A stretch of 64,000 nucleotides of DNA from Parelaphostrongylus tenuis (lineage: Eukaryota; Nematoda; Chromadorea; Rhabditida; Metastrongylidae). The DNA lies in the NCBI GenBank assembly GCA_019055375.1, contig JAHQIW010000424.1:57255-121254 (forward strand), in the 5' to 3' direction. Within the stretch, counting starts at the first letter, position 1. Each line of letters opens with the position of its first letter. A program made the translations under genes and the position numbers. The notes below the pieces were generated by a model, which ran no database searches, had not been told where the DNA came from, and saw nothing but the letters and a program-made list of their open reading frames with translations. Shown here piece after piece: positions 24,115 to 35,369 of the stretch.

Positions 24115-25515
24115 GGTAAGTATAGGCAAGTTTACATCAGAATGTTCGCAATAAAATGTTTAGTTGGACTGCACCAAAATCAAGCAATGTCGACTACTTT
24201 TAGTTAATAAATCTGCAAAGTAAAATTTCCGCAAATGACATTTGCAGGGTACAAAAGTCGTCATCTTCAACGTCCTACAAATTCGTCTTATAAAATAGAA
24301 TATATAGCGTTTTTAACGCACTTTCAAACAAAAAAACTTCGGTGTTTGTTTTCTACTGTCATTGTAGTAAAAAGGAAAACGACGGAATCATATTTGTGCA
24401 CCTAATACTATAAGAACCATAAAACACTGTCTGTTGAATAGAGTACACTTCTCAAATCCTCAGATATCCTGGTGATTAGAGTTTAACAGCGAGAGTTGTT
24501 CGAATATTAGTTCGCGCTCTATGTGAGTGTCTCCTTCAAGAAAAAGATCTTGAATGTACGATATCTAATGCTTTTTAAATCTTTTCGCTCGTTGTAGGTA
24601 GGTTGTATGTAGTTGATATAAGCCCGAACATTAGAACTATTGAAGTTTATTGTTTATTCCAAAGTTGTAGGTGGTAAATCGTTATCATTCTAACTTTTCA
24701 ATTTCGCCAGCTTCAACTGGTCACTCAGCTGCTGAAACAGCTGAACCGAAGCCACTCTTTTGAACATGCACATTTATTATCAGATCAGTTTACAGACACG
24801 AAGCCGTTTCTTCTCAACCAAGCGCTCCTGGTCTTGTTTTTGATGACTGCATTTACTAATGGTTACGAAGAGTTTCTCTCGTCCGCCATCACCCATCATC
24901 AAACTTGTTTGGGCTCAAATTGATTGATTGAAAAAGCCCAAAAATTCAAATCATTGTACCAGCACAGCATAATGAGTGAATGTCCACACATCTAGCACAA
25001 AAACTGCCTTTGGAAAACTGTTGGAAGATTTTGTCCTACGTGCTGCATAATTTTGTTGCGACATATGGATATGAATTTATCTTATTCAGTGCTCCGTTGC
25101 TGGTAAATCAGTTCAGTTAGAAGTCAGGGTACACTTCCGTTTTCGATGAGCAATTTCAGCTCTCTAGAACCAGCGCGTTTTCTGCTTAAACTTAGATTTT
25201 TGATGGTCATTCGACAGCGTAAATTTCGAGAATTCTAGTGATTGATTTCATTTTCGAAAGATCTTCTTGAATGCGCTGTTGCAGTATAAAAAATATGATA
25301 TACAACCAGAGCCTTGCTGCGCTTTTCTTGCTGGATAGAAATTTTTTCCTCAACTTTTGGTGATAATGCGACGGCTGATGTCTCGAAAGCTACAATTGTG
25401 TACTTGCTTTTTAAAAGTACTTCTTAGTGCGCTTTAGCAGCCCTAGAAAATGAGTTTCGCACTCGGAACCTCTTGTCGGCAGGGTGTGTGAGTCGCTGTG
25501 TATCCAGCGTGCGGT
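24115..25515. other. No feature recognised
   Basis: No repeat shared with the rest of the window and no supported exon in this stretch. Confidence 0.3.
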
Positions 25516-25519
25516 TGAC

Positions 25520-25710
25520 TCATCGCTTAGCGCAATTAACGAGTGACATGCAATTTTTGTTATCAAATTTGAAGCGTAATTTCGTTTCGTAAAACTCCAA
25601 AAACATCTGATTATCACACTTTAAGATTTCCTTTCCCCATTCAAATGCTTTTCTTGCATAGACTTGAGCTGCTTGGACCTGAGATTTACCTAGTAACAAC
25701 TTTATTTCGC
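25520..25710 (-). other. Unrecognised exon-like open frame
   Basis: The minus-strand frame SQVQAAQVYARKAFEWGKE.. continues to LVNCAKR and a stop. It is helix-forming, with mixed charged residues unlike the AT-driven frames around it. An AG lies just upstream (TTACTAG). No partner exon, domain or start was identified. It may be a terminal exon of an unknown gene or a decayed transposon segment. Confidence 0.2.
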
Positions 25711-25799
25711 AATTTATAAAGATAAAGATCCCAGACTTACAGAACGGTACAAAAAATAGCGAAAACACCTAGGAATCTCTACAAAAGCAAAAAAGTTCG

Positions 25800-27200
25800 T
25801 AATAAAGAGCAAAGACACGCGTAATAACGTTCTGAACAGCTACAGTGCATTCAAAAGCTTTCTTGGTAATAGAGTGCACCATTAGAATTGTTTAGCTACT
25901 GAATGATTATCAGCACTTCAGAAGAGCAGAAAGCGCGTTGCTCTCAAAGGGTTAGAGATGCCCAGATCTAGCGGAAAAGTACTCGTATTTCTTACAGATA
26001 TGGGTTGCTTGAAAATAATATTCTGTAGTACATCTTTCCTGTGAATATAATCAGCATAGTTCTAGTGTGCCACAAAATTTTCCTGAATAAATTCTAGCTG
26101 TTTACGCTAGGCTCTAATGTCACCTATGAAAGCAAAAAGTATGTGGGTGCTCTTATTTATTAATTATGGGACTAGCACATATTATGAGCTGAATTGGTTG
26201 GTACATGGACAATTAGTAGTTTTTAGAGGCCTACAGAAATATCGGTTAAGGTGCACCATTGTTTTCATCGCAAACAGTCACTGTTCGTGATTGTTTATTT
26301 ATATATGAGTTTGCAGTTGCTGCAACAACATTGAATGTTTGCTTAGTCTCAAAAACCTTACAGAGTTACAGGTGGATAGGCCTCCTTGCTTTGCACTTTA
26401 ACATTCAAAAAGAGTCTTTAGCGACTTTGAAGTGATAAACAATATTCGAAAAAGATCATAGTGAATTCAACTGAATATCGATGATCTCAATACTTTGGTC
26501 ACTTCGTTAGTTTGTATTAAAAATAGCGTAACTCTCAGCAGGATTTGATCCCGCTTAGTTTCTGATTATCATCTGTAGAAGTAATTTGTATTCTATGGTG
26601 TATGAGTAATCACATGCGATGATTTATATCGCAGTTTCCTGCTTCGCAGCTGTTGAACGTAGGATTCAATAAAAATAAAATCAAATAAGCATCTACGTAT
26701 CATAAACCGTCACAGCATTTGAAAGGCTCATCTGTATTTACTCTGGATGTGTTATGCGTTGAATTATTATAACAAAATCTTTGTCGTTGGTGTGCAATGC
26801 AAAATTTGGAGTGAGCATATACCACTTCCAAAGATGCAGCTCAATTTCCTTTTTAGCTCTATAAGAAATCTTCTAGATGACTCACCTTGAAAAACACATG
26901 TTGGAATGAGTTCTGAGTCAAGCAAAACCGCCAAAATTTGGATTGTTCATTCGGTCAATGATTTCACTGTTTATCTCTTCGACACACTTATTCGCTGTTT
27001 GCAACATAACTTACGTGGATCAAATTGCTCACTGTTTTGACATCTGTAAGCATAATATGAAATTCTAGGAAGGATGATTGGCTGTTTTGAGTTCTTTACC
27101 GTTATCTGTGCCTCTACTTCCAACCAGTGATTTCTGTATGCAATTGCTTTCACTCTTGTAGTGTTTCGGCCAATGACAATTGTGTGCAGTCGCTTCTAAT
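25800..27200. other. No feature recognised; upstream of the 27.2-kb gene
   Basis: AT-rich sequence. It includes 'agcaggatttgatcccgct' at 26,539, which resembles a tRNA T-arm on the minus strand but lacks the rest of a cloverleaf. The promoter of the 27,226 gene should lie in its right part; I see no diagnostic element. Confidence 0.3.
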
Positions 27201-27225
27201 GTTTTAAAGCTAGCACTTGTAGAGA

Positions 27226-27821
27226 ATGTGGGCTCAAAAAGTCCTTGTTACTCTCCTGATTGGTTATGCGGTTGCATCCAAAGCATTCCAAGAAGCAAAA
27301 GTTTGCAAGTTACTAAACCTAGACCAAGAATAATCGTCTAATGTTTTTTCAATTACAAAGGACTTTTTAGGTTGGTGATCGAGTTGTTCTTGATCTCGGA
27401 CGAGATGTCGTCACTTGGAAACGTGTGCGTGATAACAACAAAGAAGAATACATTAAGTACTGTGGAAGTGGAAAAACAGAACCACGTTGTGAGGGATTTG
27501 TTACGGAGGTAAAGCGACCTTCAAAAATGAGATCGTACCTTCGTCTTTCAGAACGGAACTAGAATCAGGTCTACTTTTCTCGTAGAAGTACTAGAGAACT
27601 AATGCCACGTTTGAATCACAGTCTAATATTTGGCTAACTTATTTAAGAGAGAAAGTGATATTTGTTGCGCTTAAAGGATTTTATTGGGATATCTTTTCCA
27701 GGATGGTGAGCCAGCTACCCCATCGTCCAAGGCACATGTAGAGAAAGACGGCAAGTTGATCTTCAATCCATTTGAGGCAACAGACGCCGGTCTGTACTCG
27801 TCGCCTGATCAGAAACCCATA
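27226..27821 (+). CDS. Small secreted nematode protein with DAGLYSSPD motif
   Basis: Three phase-0 exons: 27,226-27,300 (25 codons), 27,371-27,508 (46 codons) and 27,702-27,821 (40 codons). Introns are 70 bp (GTTTGC..TTTTTAG) and 193 bp (GTAAAG..TTTTCCAG). Residues 1-20 (MWAQKVLVTLLIGYAVASKA) form a clear signal peptide. The mature part has VGDRVVLDLG, a Trp in VVTWKRV, two Cys flanking SGKTEPR, and exon 3 with DAGLYSSPD. The layout (beta-strand, Trp, paired Cys, D-A-G-x-Y) resembles a small immunoglobulin-like fold of nematode secreted proteins; that is inference. Exon 3 ends at a GTTAGT donor or runs on to a stop at 27,870. A last exon like that proposed at 5,315-5,214 was not found before the RTE insertion at 28,069. 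A paralogue is at 5,214-5,599 (-). Confidence 0.65.
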
Positions 27822-28556
27822 GTTAGTTTACCATTTCTTCATATTTTGCACAAATATAGTCTGTCTCGGTAATGTATAATCGATGTAAATCGTTCAAAAT
27901 ACAAGCTTGCACTTGGATACCCTGTTGCTCGGAAAACATTGTCTAATAGACTGATGCTTGCTCTTTCTTCAGCAATTGAGTTTATTTGCTGAGGTTCACA
28001 GCATGTTGGTGGGAACTTACAGCAAAATTTGTTTCATTTCAAGATATTTTCAATGAGAATGTTACATACCACGGACCTCCCTCTTTGAGGGATCCCTCCC
28101 GGTTAGTCGTGAGGGCACGTGGAGCGTCCCGAGGTGGTGGATAGGGGAATAAACGAAAACCAAAAGCGACCGTGTGCTTCCCAGAGACGCAGGTGGATTC
28201 AGGGGAAAGCACCCCTGCTTTTGCACTGCCGACTAGACAACCCTATTCCTAGGAGTCAAGTCGGCCAAAAACCTGCAATCAAACGGCCGGGAAGAACATG
28301 GGAGGCTCCTCCAACAAATAAGCTCCTCCCGTTCCTCCGAGAGAGACTGTCAAGCTACTCGTGAGTACCCAGCTCCCACTTTTACAGCCTAGCAAGCTAT
28401 ACGTTGGGTATCAAAATGCCAAAAAGAGCAACAAAATGGGCATCATTTCCGTGACCCCGAAAGAGTCCCTGGCACGGCAGCGCCAGGTAGCACAGTATGG
28501 AGAGGCTGTTGAAATCTCAGGGCCGAAGTCGGCCGCCAAGATCGAAACGGACTAAA

Positions 28557-29150
28557 ATGACGATGTGTACCTACAACGCAAGAGCACTTGCTCACGAATC
28601 CGCTGTAGAAGATCTATTGATCCAAGCAAGAAGAATAAGGTACGACCTCATTAGCCTGGCTGAGACGGGAAGGCGCCATACTTTTCACGCTGTTTATGAC
28701 ACCGGAGAAGAACTGTTCCTTGGTACATGCGATAGCAGAAGTGTCGACGGCGTTGGCGTCCTCGTCAAATCGAATTTGACCGTGAACATTGATTCGTTTG
28801 AGCAACTAACAACCCGTATGGGACGATTACGGTTCAAAGGACGTGATTATATGCCGGCTCTAACAATCTTCGATGCATACGCACCAACATCAAGATGACG
28901 AAGACGAAGTCCAAGCGTTCTATATGGACCTCGAAAAATTCTTCAGAGAAGATCATACATTCTTCAAGGTCATTGTCGGAGACTTTAATGCAAAAATTGG
29001 ACCTAGAAGAACGTCTAAAGAACGTCACATAGGGACCCACGGACTAGAATGGAATGAACGGTGTGAGAGGCTGTCTGAGTTTATCATGACGACCCAAACG
29101 ATCCATGGTAACTCGCAATTCCAAAAGCCTCTTTCTCAGCGATGGACGTG
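28557..29150 (+). pseudogene. RTE endonuclease domain, frameshifted
   Basis: Starts MTMCTYNARAL (Asn of the first endonuclease block) and continues with LAETGRRH (catalytic Glu), ELFLGTCDS and VGVLV. A shift at about 28,890 moves it to the frame carrying [13 protein letters not shown] and [11 protein letters not shown] (Asp/Asn block), which ends at a TGA in the W-T-stop-E-S-P context near 29,148. A SDHCLLR block (Asp-His catalytic pair) appears at about 29,255. The family cleaves target DNA to prime reverse transcription. This copy could not make an intact enzyme. Confidence 0.88.
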
Positions 29151-29579
29151 AGAGTCCCCCAATGGAGAGTACCATAGCGAAATAGACCACATTTAGTAAA
29201 TTGAAGGTTTTGCCTGACCGATGTCGCTGTTGTTCCTAAGTTCTACACTGGATCAGACCATTGCCTCCTTCGCACAACGTTCCGCTTTTCGAGGAGATGA
29301 GAGAAAGCCGCTAAATTCAAACAACGAAGTCCCAGAACTACCATAAACTGGGATGTAATCAAATCATTAGTCGACTCTTCGGAAGATACCGTTGTCGACA
29401 ACATCGACGAAGAAAACGATCGACTCGTTGAACATCTTCACATTAGCGCTATAAAGCCGAGAGTCCTAAGGTCACTAAGGGACGCTTTTCTCCGCAGACG
29501 CTCGAGCTGATACGTCATCGTGGAATCGCACGAGCTGAAGGCAACCAAAACCTTACGTCTGAACTTGCGAAACGCTGCG

Positions 29580-31393
29580 GAGAAGCGATAAAAGAACACC
29601 TCGAAGAGAGAAGAGAAGCAGTTATGGCAGAAGCTGCAGAAGCTGGGAAGAGCATTTGCAAAGCCCAGCGAGGCTTCGTCAATTATAACACCAAGATGAT
29701 TGCACTCCGATACCCTGACGGGACACTTACAGCTTCCAGAAGGGCTATGGAGAAAATCATCCACCAATACTACTCGGATCTCTTCGCTAGCCATGTTCTC
29801 TTACCGTCATATAAATTGAAAGAGGACGAATATGTCGTTCCACCGGTCCTTCCTTCCGAATCCGACATGCTATATCGTCGGTGAAAAACAGAACAACACC
29901 CGGTCCAGACAGGATTAGACTAGAACACCTGAAGAACCTGCCACCAGTTCTCATCAACACCCTGGCTCGGCTCTTCACTCGCTACCTGTCAGAATGCAAG
30001 GTTCCTATTCAATGGAAAACCAGCAAGACCGTATTGTTGTTCAAGAAGAGAGACTTTCACGACATAAGCAATTATCGCCCAATCTGCTAGCTATCCGTTG
30101 TCTATAAACTCTTTACTTGAGTCATCCTAAACGGGATTGCCAGAACACTGGACGAAAGACAGCCATGCGAACAAGCAGGGTTCCGAAAAGGATTTACTAC
30201 CATAGGTCACATCCACACGATTACAAGACTCATTGAAGTTTCACGAGAGTACAAGCATCCACTCTGTCTCACTTTGATCGACCTGAAGAAAGCCTTCGAT
30301 TCAGTGGAAACAGAAGCGGTTATAGAGGCTTTGGATAACCAGGGCGTCCCTACTCGATACATAATGACCCTTCGTAAGCTTTATAAAGATTTTACGACCA
30401 AAATATTACCATTCTACAACAAAGCCACCATTGACGTAAGAAGAGGGGTTCAACAAGGCGAATACATTTTCGCCAGAACTCTTCACTTCCACCCTACAAA
30501 ACGTCATGCTAAAATTAGAATGGGACGAAATGGGAGTGAAAATTGACGGTCAACAGTTAAGCCATCTTCGCTTTGCTGACGATATCGTTCTCATGACACC
30601 AAACGTCAGACAAGTGGAACGAATGTCGACCGATTTCGATAACGCCTGTGGAAAGATCGGCCTTCAACTGAATCTGACGAAAACAATGTTTGTGAGGAAC
30701 GGATGGGTTTCGAATGACCATTCACGCTCAACGGAACGACAATCTCCGAATGCTCCAGTCACGTCTATCTAGGTCGTGAAATCAACATGATGAACGACCT
30801 AGCTCCAGAGTCGAGTAGGAGGAAACGAGCGGCTTGGGGAACGTTTAAGAGCATCGAAGATGTAGTGAAGAGGACAAGGAACATCCGACTCCGCGCCCAC
30901 CTTTTCGACTGGACAATTATTCCTGCCCTAACGTATGCAGCAGAAACCTGGTCGCTACATAAGCAGGATGGAAGATCACTTGGCGTTATAGAAAGCGCAG
31001 TCGGAAACGTCGATGCTAGGAGTATCCCGTATCTCGCAAATGAGAGATAGGATCCGAAGTTTCGACCTACGTCAACAATCGAAAATCAGAGACGCCGTTC
31101 TACACGCCAGGATATCGAAAATAAGGTGAGCCGGACACGTGATGCGCTTCAACGACAACCGATGGACGAGAGCCGTTATCGACTGGATTCCTTGGGACGT
31201 CAAGCGTCTTAAAGGAAGACCACTGACTCGTCGGTCCAACTTCTTCACGAAAGCGATAGAAGAAAGATATGATGCTCAGCGAATCCCTAGAGCGAGGATG
31301 ACCCACTGGGCCACTATTGCACGCGATAGGGAAAAATGGAAGAGTTGCTGGTACCCGCTCGACTCACTTGACGATCAACAGGACGACAGGTGA
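29580..31393 (+). pseudogene. RTE reverse transcriptase, multiply disrupted
   Basis: Same protein as 51,556-53,160 but broken. It is open through KSICKAQRGFVNYNTKMIAL, shifts at about 29,870, then runs TTPGPDRIRLEHL to NYRPIC before a TAG at 30,088. Later pieces hold LIDLKKAFDSV (about 30,276), an altered RQGD block (VQQGEYIFA), and LRFADDIVLM with the catalytic Asp pair at about 30,570. The C-terminal zinc-knuckle-like tail ends KIRDAVLHARISKIR..RDDR at 31,393. At least two stops replace Leu or Arg codons and several indels are present. Confidence 0.88.
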
Positions 31394-31424
31394 TACAGGT
31401 GATGTTGCATAACTTTTGGCGGCC

Positions 31425-31915
31425 CATACTGTTCTTCTTCTTCTGTGTAATTACTCTTCAGTCAAGTGCCATGTCCAGTGAGCTTCCAAGGTCCATGTAC
31501 GAGGTGGTCTTCCTAATCAGAGAGCCAACACTTTCAATCTGTGCAACTTCGCACACTGACTCTTCAAAAACTGTGTCTTCGTCCTGTTCATCGCAGCTCA
31601 TCTTTTCCGCTTCTTTGAGCTTATTGAGCATCATATGCAGGCAGCAGTGGACAGCTTTGGATATACAGTGTGGCCTTGTCGAGCCTCTTTTTGATGGCTA
31701 TGGTAAGGGAAGGATGAAGAAGCCGTATTTTTGTGCCGCTGTTACGATAGCATTCTGCTAGAATTCGTATCGTGAACAAGGCTACAGATTGGTCAACGAG
31801 TACGGAGACGATTGTATTCATATAGACACTTTCAAAATCTTTCTCATAGTTGATAAAGTTTAGAACAAGCGGCGTGTGGTATTCCAGACAAACTTCATGG
31901 AGTCGTGACACGTTT
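31425..31915 (-). mobile_element. Remnant of a second, older RTE lineage
   Basis: The minus-strand frame from 31,911 reads RLHEVCLEYHTPLVLNFINY then EKDFESV, followed by LAECYRNSGTKIRLL. This corresponds to the RT block LCLTFIDLKKAFDSV..LRELYKDFTTRI of the intact family. Further 3', MMLNKLKEAEKM and TTSYMDLGSSLDM (about 31,645-31,465) match the ETSSYVYLGR region typical of other RTE subfamilies. The FADD segment between them is missing. Divergence is much greater than between the two RTE copies, so this is an older and distinct lineage. Confidence 0.75.
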
Positions 31916-31919
31916 CTAA

Positions 31920-33855
31920 CGAAATAAATACACAGTTCCTATCTCTCCTATTATCCCTTACATATAAATAAGCGCGTGCGATGAACATGTTCATGGCAGC
32001 AGCCAGCATGTTCACATGTAGAGACGAGAAAGTAGAACCCCTAAAACTGTCTCAACAAATAGCCTTTCCAAATGGCTAAAAGAATGTAGCACCTGGAGAT
32101 ATGCTAGCGAAAGGAAAACCCGATTTACATCATTCTTCTTTTCAAGCATAAAAAGTGTAGTTAGAGAAAAAGCCCAGAGAAATTAGGAAAAGATTGATTA
32201 GAAACCACCAAACATTTGAATTGCAAACTACTTCGCAACAGCTTATATGACCACCGCTTATATACAACGCTGGAGTGTGTAATAAACTCTAACAATAGAT
32301 ACAGCAATTGCATGAGTAGAGATATTTCTTTGATCTCTTGTAAAGCTCGGCGACAAGAACATCGGCAACGATAAAGCCGCTCTACGTCCGTATAAAGGAG
32401 TACTTAGTCGGCAAGCTTAGAACTAACCAGATACTTCACTAGGCTTCATAGAGCGCCTACACATAGCGAAAGGGATTTTGAAGTAGAAGCCGCCATTTTT
32501 GCACAGGAACATAAAACCTTAGCGCACAAGATTTTGCTAAGTGAATCGCACGCGACCATAAGCCAGTATATAAAGTGTTATCGTAATGTGCAGTGTGTAT
32601 TGGCAATCAATGTGATCTCGGTACGCTTGGTTTCTACCTGTAAACTTAGTTAAAGGTCCCAAAAAAGGTGTATGTTGAAAGTTGTTGCGCTTGATTTGAT
32701 TGAAATCTGAGTCTAGTGATTTCATTGTAATGAAGCAATGGAGGAACTTAAGCCTCCTAATATTATTCTTCTGAAGTAATAGGGGTGTTTTGCTGACTGG
32801 GTTGTGGGCAACCTGATCTTCCCAGGCTTAAAAGTAAGTAAGTCCCTTCAGTTGATCGAATAAATTGTACTACAACAACCATGTGTTTGCCCTACAATGA
32901 GCAACCTGTGAATTGTCGAAGAGTGTCGAGAGTAATAAAGAATTATTCTTGAGAAGAACTGCTACTATTCCACTTTTGCTTATTATCGTTCCTTTCGTTT
33001 TCGAGCTGGTAGTACATGTTTTGTGATATCCAGTACTTCAACGAGTTAGGTAAATATGTTTGAACGTAAAGTGAGTTAGTAGAACCCGGAATAGCCGAGA
33101 GACGTACCCAAAAGTTCTCTACAGGTTGTCAACAGCTTTCTTGATTAGCAAGAGCTCACCAAGCAAGTACCATACTACATCTCCGAGCCCGAATCAGATG
33201 AGTTGCTTTGTTGGAAAAGGAAGGCGAACCGAGGTCCAAAGCTTTATTGAACGGCACCTTGTCATTACACTGCCTCTGCTTTTAACAGTGTGCATTTATA
33301 TTCAATAGAGTTTTAACACAAGATAAGATCAATTTTCTGAGTCAGCCGTCTATTTTCCTCTCCTGGACTTTATTGTGACCGTTTTTTCTTTTGATGGAAG
33401 CGATAACAGTCGGGGAAGCTGTGGAGTAGCAATTCTCTGTAGTTTTTTTTAGCTCATCTGACCAAATTGGCACATTAATATATAATAGTTTCGCGCTATA
33501 GCTAGGCAGCTAGAAATGTCAATGAGTGTAGATATTTTCGCCACTTTTGTTCAATAGAAAGTGCAAAACTCATTTACTCAAAAACGACTGATAATGTTTC
33601 TCCATCTTCTTCAAAAACAAGTGGCAGAGTAATGTGTGAGAGCGCCCAAAGAGAAACAAACTAGAACACTAGTAATTTTTTTCCTTCAAAAAAGCTCTCC
33701 TCGTCTTTGTCAAGATGAATTTGATTCTGTCGCTATAAAACAGGCCATTTTTTTCGGTTAGAAGGAGACAAAATGAAGAAACGACGCGTCTTGGTGGACA
33801 AGGAATTTTCACAAGAGTGTTGAAAATCACTCGAAAGCTTAAATTTCCGAGTAGA
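31920..33855. other. No feature recognised
   Basis: About 1.9 kb of AT-rich sequence without a supported exon, RNA gene or shared repeat. Short frames (60-62 codons) at 32,537-32,725 and 33,126-33,308 are not convincing. Confidence 0.3.
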
Positions 33856-33859
33856 GCCG

Positions 33860-34625
33860 TGTGTGGTTGGTTTTTTGGAAAACCCTTTTATGATGGTGCA
33901 AAATCCAAAATATTGTTATGTTCCACACATGCGTATTTCACCCCAGACAGAGCTATTTTTCTAAACTGTTAGTAATCATTCGATAGTTTAAGTTTCAGTG
34001 ATTTCATCGTTTTGCTTATTTTGCGAAAAAACTCTTTCTTGTAGTGCAGCAGGAAAGATACGATTGATTTTGTATGCGCGAGCAAATGGTCTTTCTTCAG
34101 TTCACGGAGCGCTGAATGAGGCTGCTAGATGGGCTGACGCGAAAGTCGATCGATTTCAGAGCATATGAACGTGTACAGAAAATGTCGTAGTATCCGAATG
34201 TCTTCGAGTCATTGTTGAAAGGAATTAGGACGTTCTGTGCTTCTGGATTCCATCAAAGTGATCATAATGATGATTGATTTATCTATATTCATAGCAAAAA
34301 TAAAAATATTCAAAGCTTTTTTTGTAGCAAAGTCATATATTTTATCTACATTTTTTCCTTGAAATGTCTCTAATCGAATAACAAAAAACGCACTTTCACA
34401 GGACTGATCGAAAATCAATTGATCATCGCGTCAGCTCACCTAACCGCCCAACTTGTCGATCCGTGATTTGACCAAAAGCCACTTTCTCGCACTTGCGACT
34501 TCAATTTTGATTTTCCTGCTATACTGCCTAGAAACGGTCTTTTCGGCGAATAAACATAACGTTGGCATCACTGAAACTCACGCTATCGAATGATTACTAA
34601 TAGTATGTACTGGCTGGGAGTTTAC
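33860..34625. repeat. Foldback repeat R2, second copy
   Basis: The left arm (33,860-34,110) matches 3,545-3,900 and is repeated in reverse complement at 34,470-34,625. Paired strings are 'gtttcagtgattt' with 'catcactgaaac', 'cattcgatag' with 'tatcgaatga', and 'gtgcagcaggaaa' with 'tttcctgctatac'. The 360-bp centre is unique. This is consistent with a foldback transposon. Confidence 0.55.
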
Positions 34626-34972
34626 TCGCCCTGTAAATTTTGAAACGCGGGACTTTAACTCCTCGTTGCCGTAGAACGAACGGCTTCAAACTTGAATAGT
34701 CAAACTTTATATATAATATCATAACATGACGGCAAGAACTAACGATATTAGTTAATGTGATTACAAGTTAGATGAAGACTATGTGAACAATAGTAAAGTG
34801 TTGAAAAGCAGTTCTTTGAAGTGATGTACGTAAATAGAGCAAGTCAGAATGATCTCCTGAAGTGCGACAGTCACTCCGAGAAGGGCTGCTGCTATGAAGT
34901 GATGTGCGAATCTAGGAAAAGATACATTTGTATTAAATGCAACCCTAATTAAACATTATATGAGTTACTCGT

Positions 34973-35044
34973 GCCTCAGTGGTGTAAAGGTCGAGCACGC
35001 GTCCCCGGATAGGATGAAACGTGGGTTCGATTCCCGCCTGAGGC
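34973..35044 (+). repeat. tRNA-like SINE family 1 head (72-nt cloverleaf)
   Basis: Folds into a complete cloverleaf. The acceptor is GCCTCAG/CTGAGGC (7 bp), the D-arm GTGT/GCAC, the anticodon arm CGTCC-CCGGATA-GGATG, and the T-arm GTGGG-TTCGATT-CCCGC. The nominal anticodon would be GGA, but position 33 is C instead of the universal T. The same loop recurs in the other heads of the family. I therefore read it as a retroposed tRNA derivative, not a working tRNA-Ser. It lies directly upstream of a SINE family 2 copy. Confidence 0.7.
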
Positions 35045-35060
35045 CGCGTTTTTAAGAGAA

Positions 35061-35365
35061 GAGCGCATGTGGCGCAGTGGTTAGAGGTGCCCTGCGTCGC
35101 ACACGAGGTCAATGGTTCGATCTCGCGCTCATGGCTCACCAAGCCATCCATCCCTCCGGGGTCGGTAAATTGGTACCAGACAGGTCTCACACTTGTCTGG
35201 GAGGATAAGCAGCACTGACTCGGTTCAGCGGGAGGCCACCGCGAGTCATTGTAAAGGCCAGATATGCATTCAATCACCTCTAACGAAGTTAAAAATTGAA
35301 GTCGAATGCATGGCGCATCCCTCAGGGATTGATCAACGCCGAGAGCTTTATCCTTTATTTTTTTT
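35061..35365 (+). repeat. SINE family 2, full-length copy
   Basis: A tRNA-related head (35,061-35,135) has a polymerase III A-box-like TGGCGCAGTGGTTAGAGGTG and a B-box-like GGTTCGATCTC. A body of about 230 bp follows ('tctgggaggataagcagc', 'gcgagtcattg', 'gaatgcatggcgcatccctc', 'gattgatcaacgccgagagc') and ends in a T-rich tail after TTTATCC. Partial copies are at 2,061-2,260, 13,823-13,930 (-) and 20,085-20,300. This is the only copy here with its head. Confidence 0.88.
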
Positions 35366-35369
35366 TATG

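Larger units (their letters stand above)
28069..31401 (+). mobile_element. RTE-type non-LTR retrotransposon, near full length, defective
   Basis: A 3.33-kb element flanked by an imperfect 10-bp target duplication (ATGTTACATA at 28,059-28,068; ATGTTGCATA at 31,402-31,411). It has a GC-richer 5' region (28,069-28,556), an AP-type endonuclease, a reverse transcriptase and the short repeat tail TGATACAGGTGA of this family. Reading frames are broken in several places, so it is a dead copy. It lies about 250 bp downstream of the 27.2-kb secreted-protein gene, where that gene's last exon would be expected. It landed next to an older RTE remnant at 31,425-31,915. Confidence 0.92.

Noticed and set aside
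26530..26600. tRNA gene on the minus strand
   Set aside because: Only a T-arm-like string is present; no acceptor or D-arm can be paired.
28119..28555. Separate ORF1 protein of the RTE
   Set aside because: Two short overlapping frames in the 5' region have no recognisable domain; RTE elements commonly lack a conserved ORF1, so I treat this as 5' leader sequence.
34973..35044. Functional tRNA-Ser(GGA)
   Set aside because: The cloverleaf is good, but position 33 is C and the same loop recurs in other repeats of the window, pointing to a SINE head.
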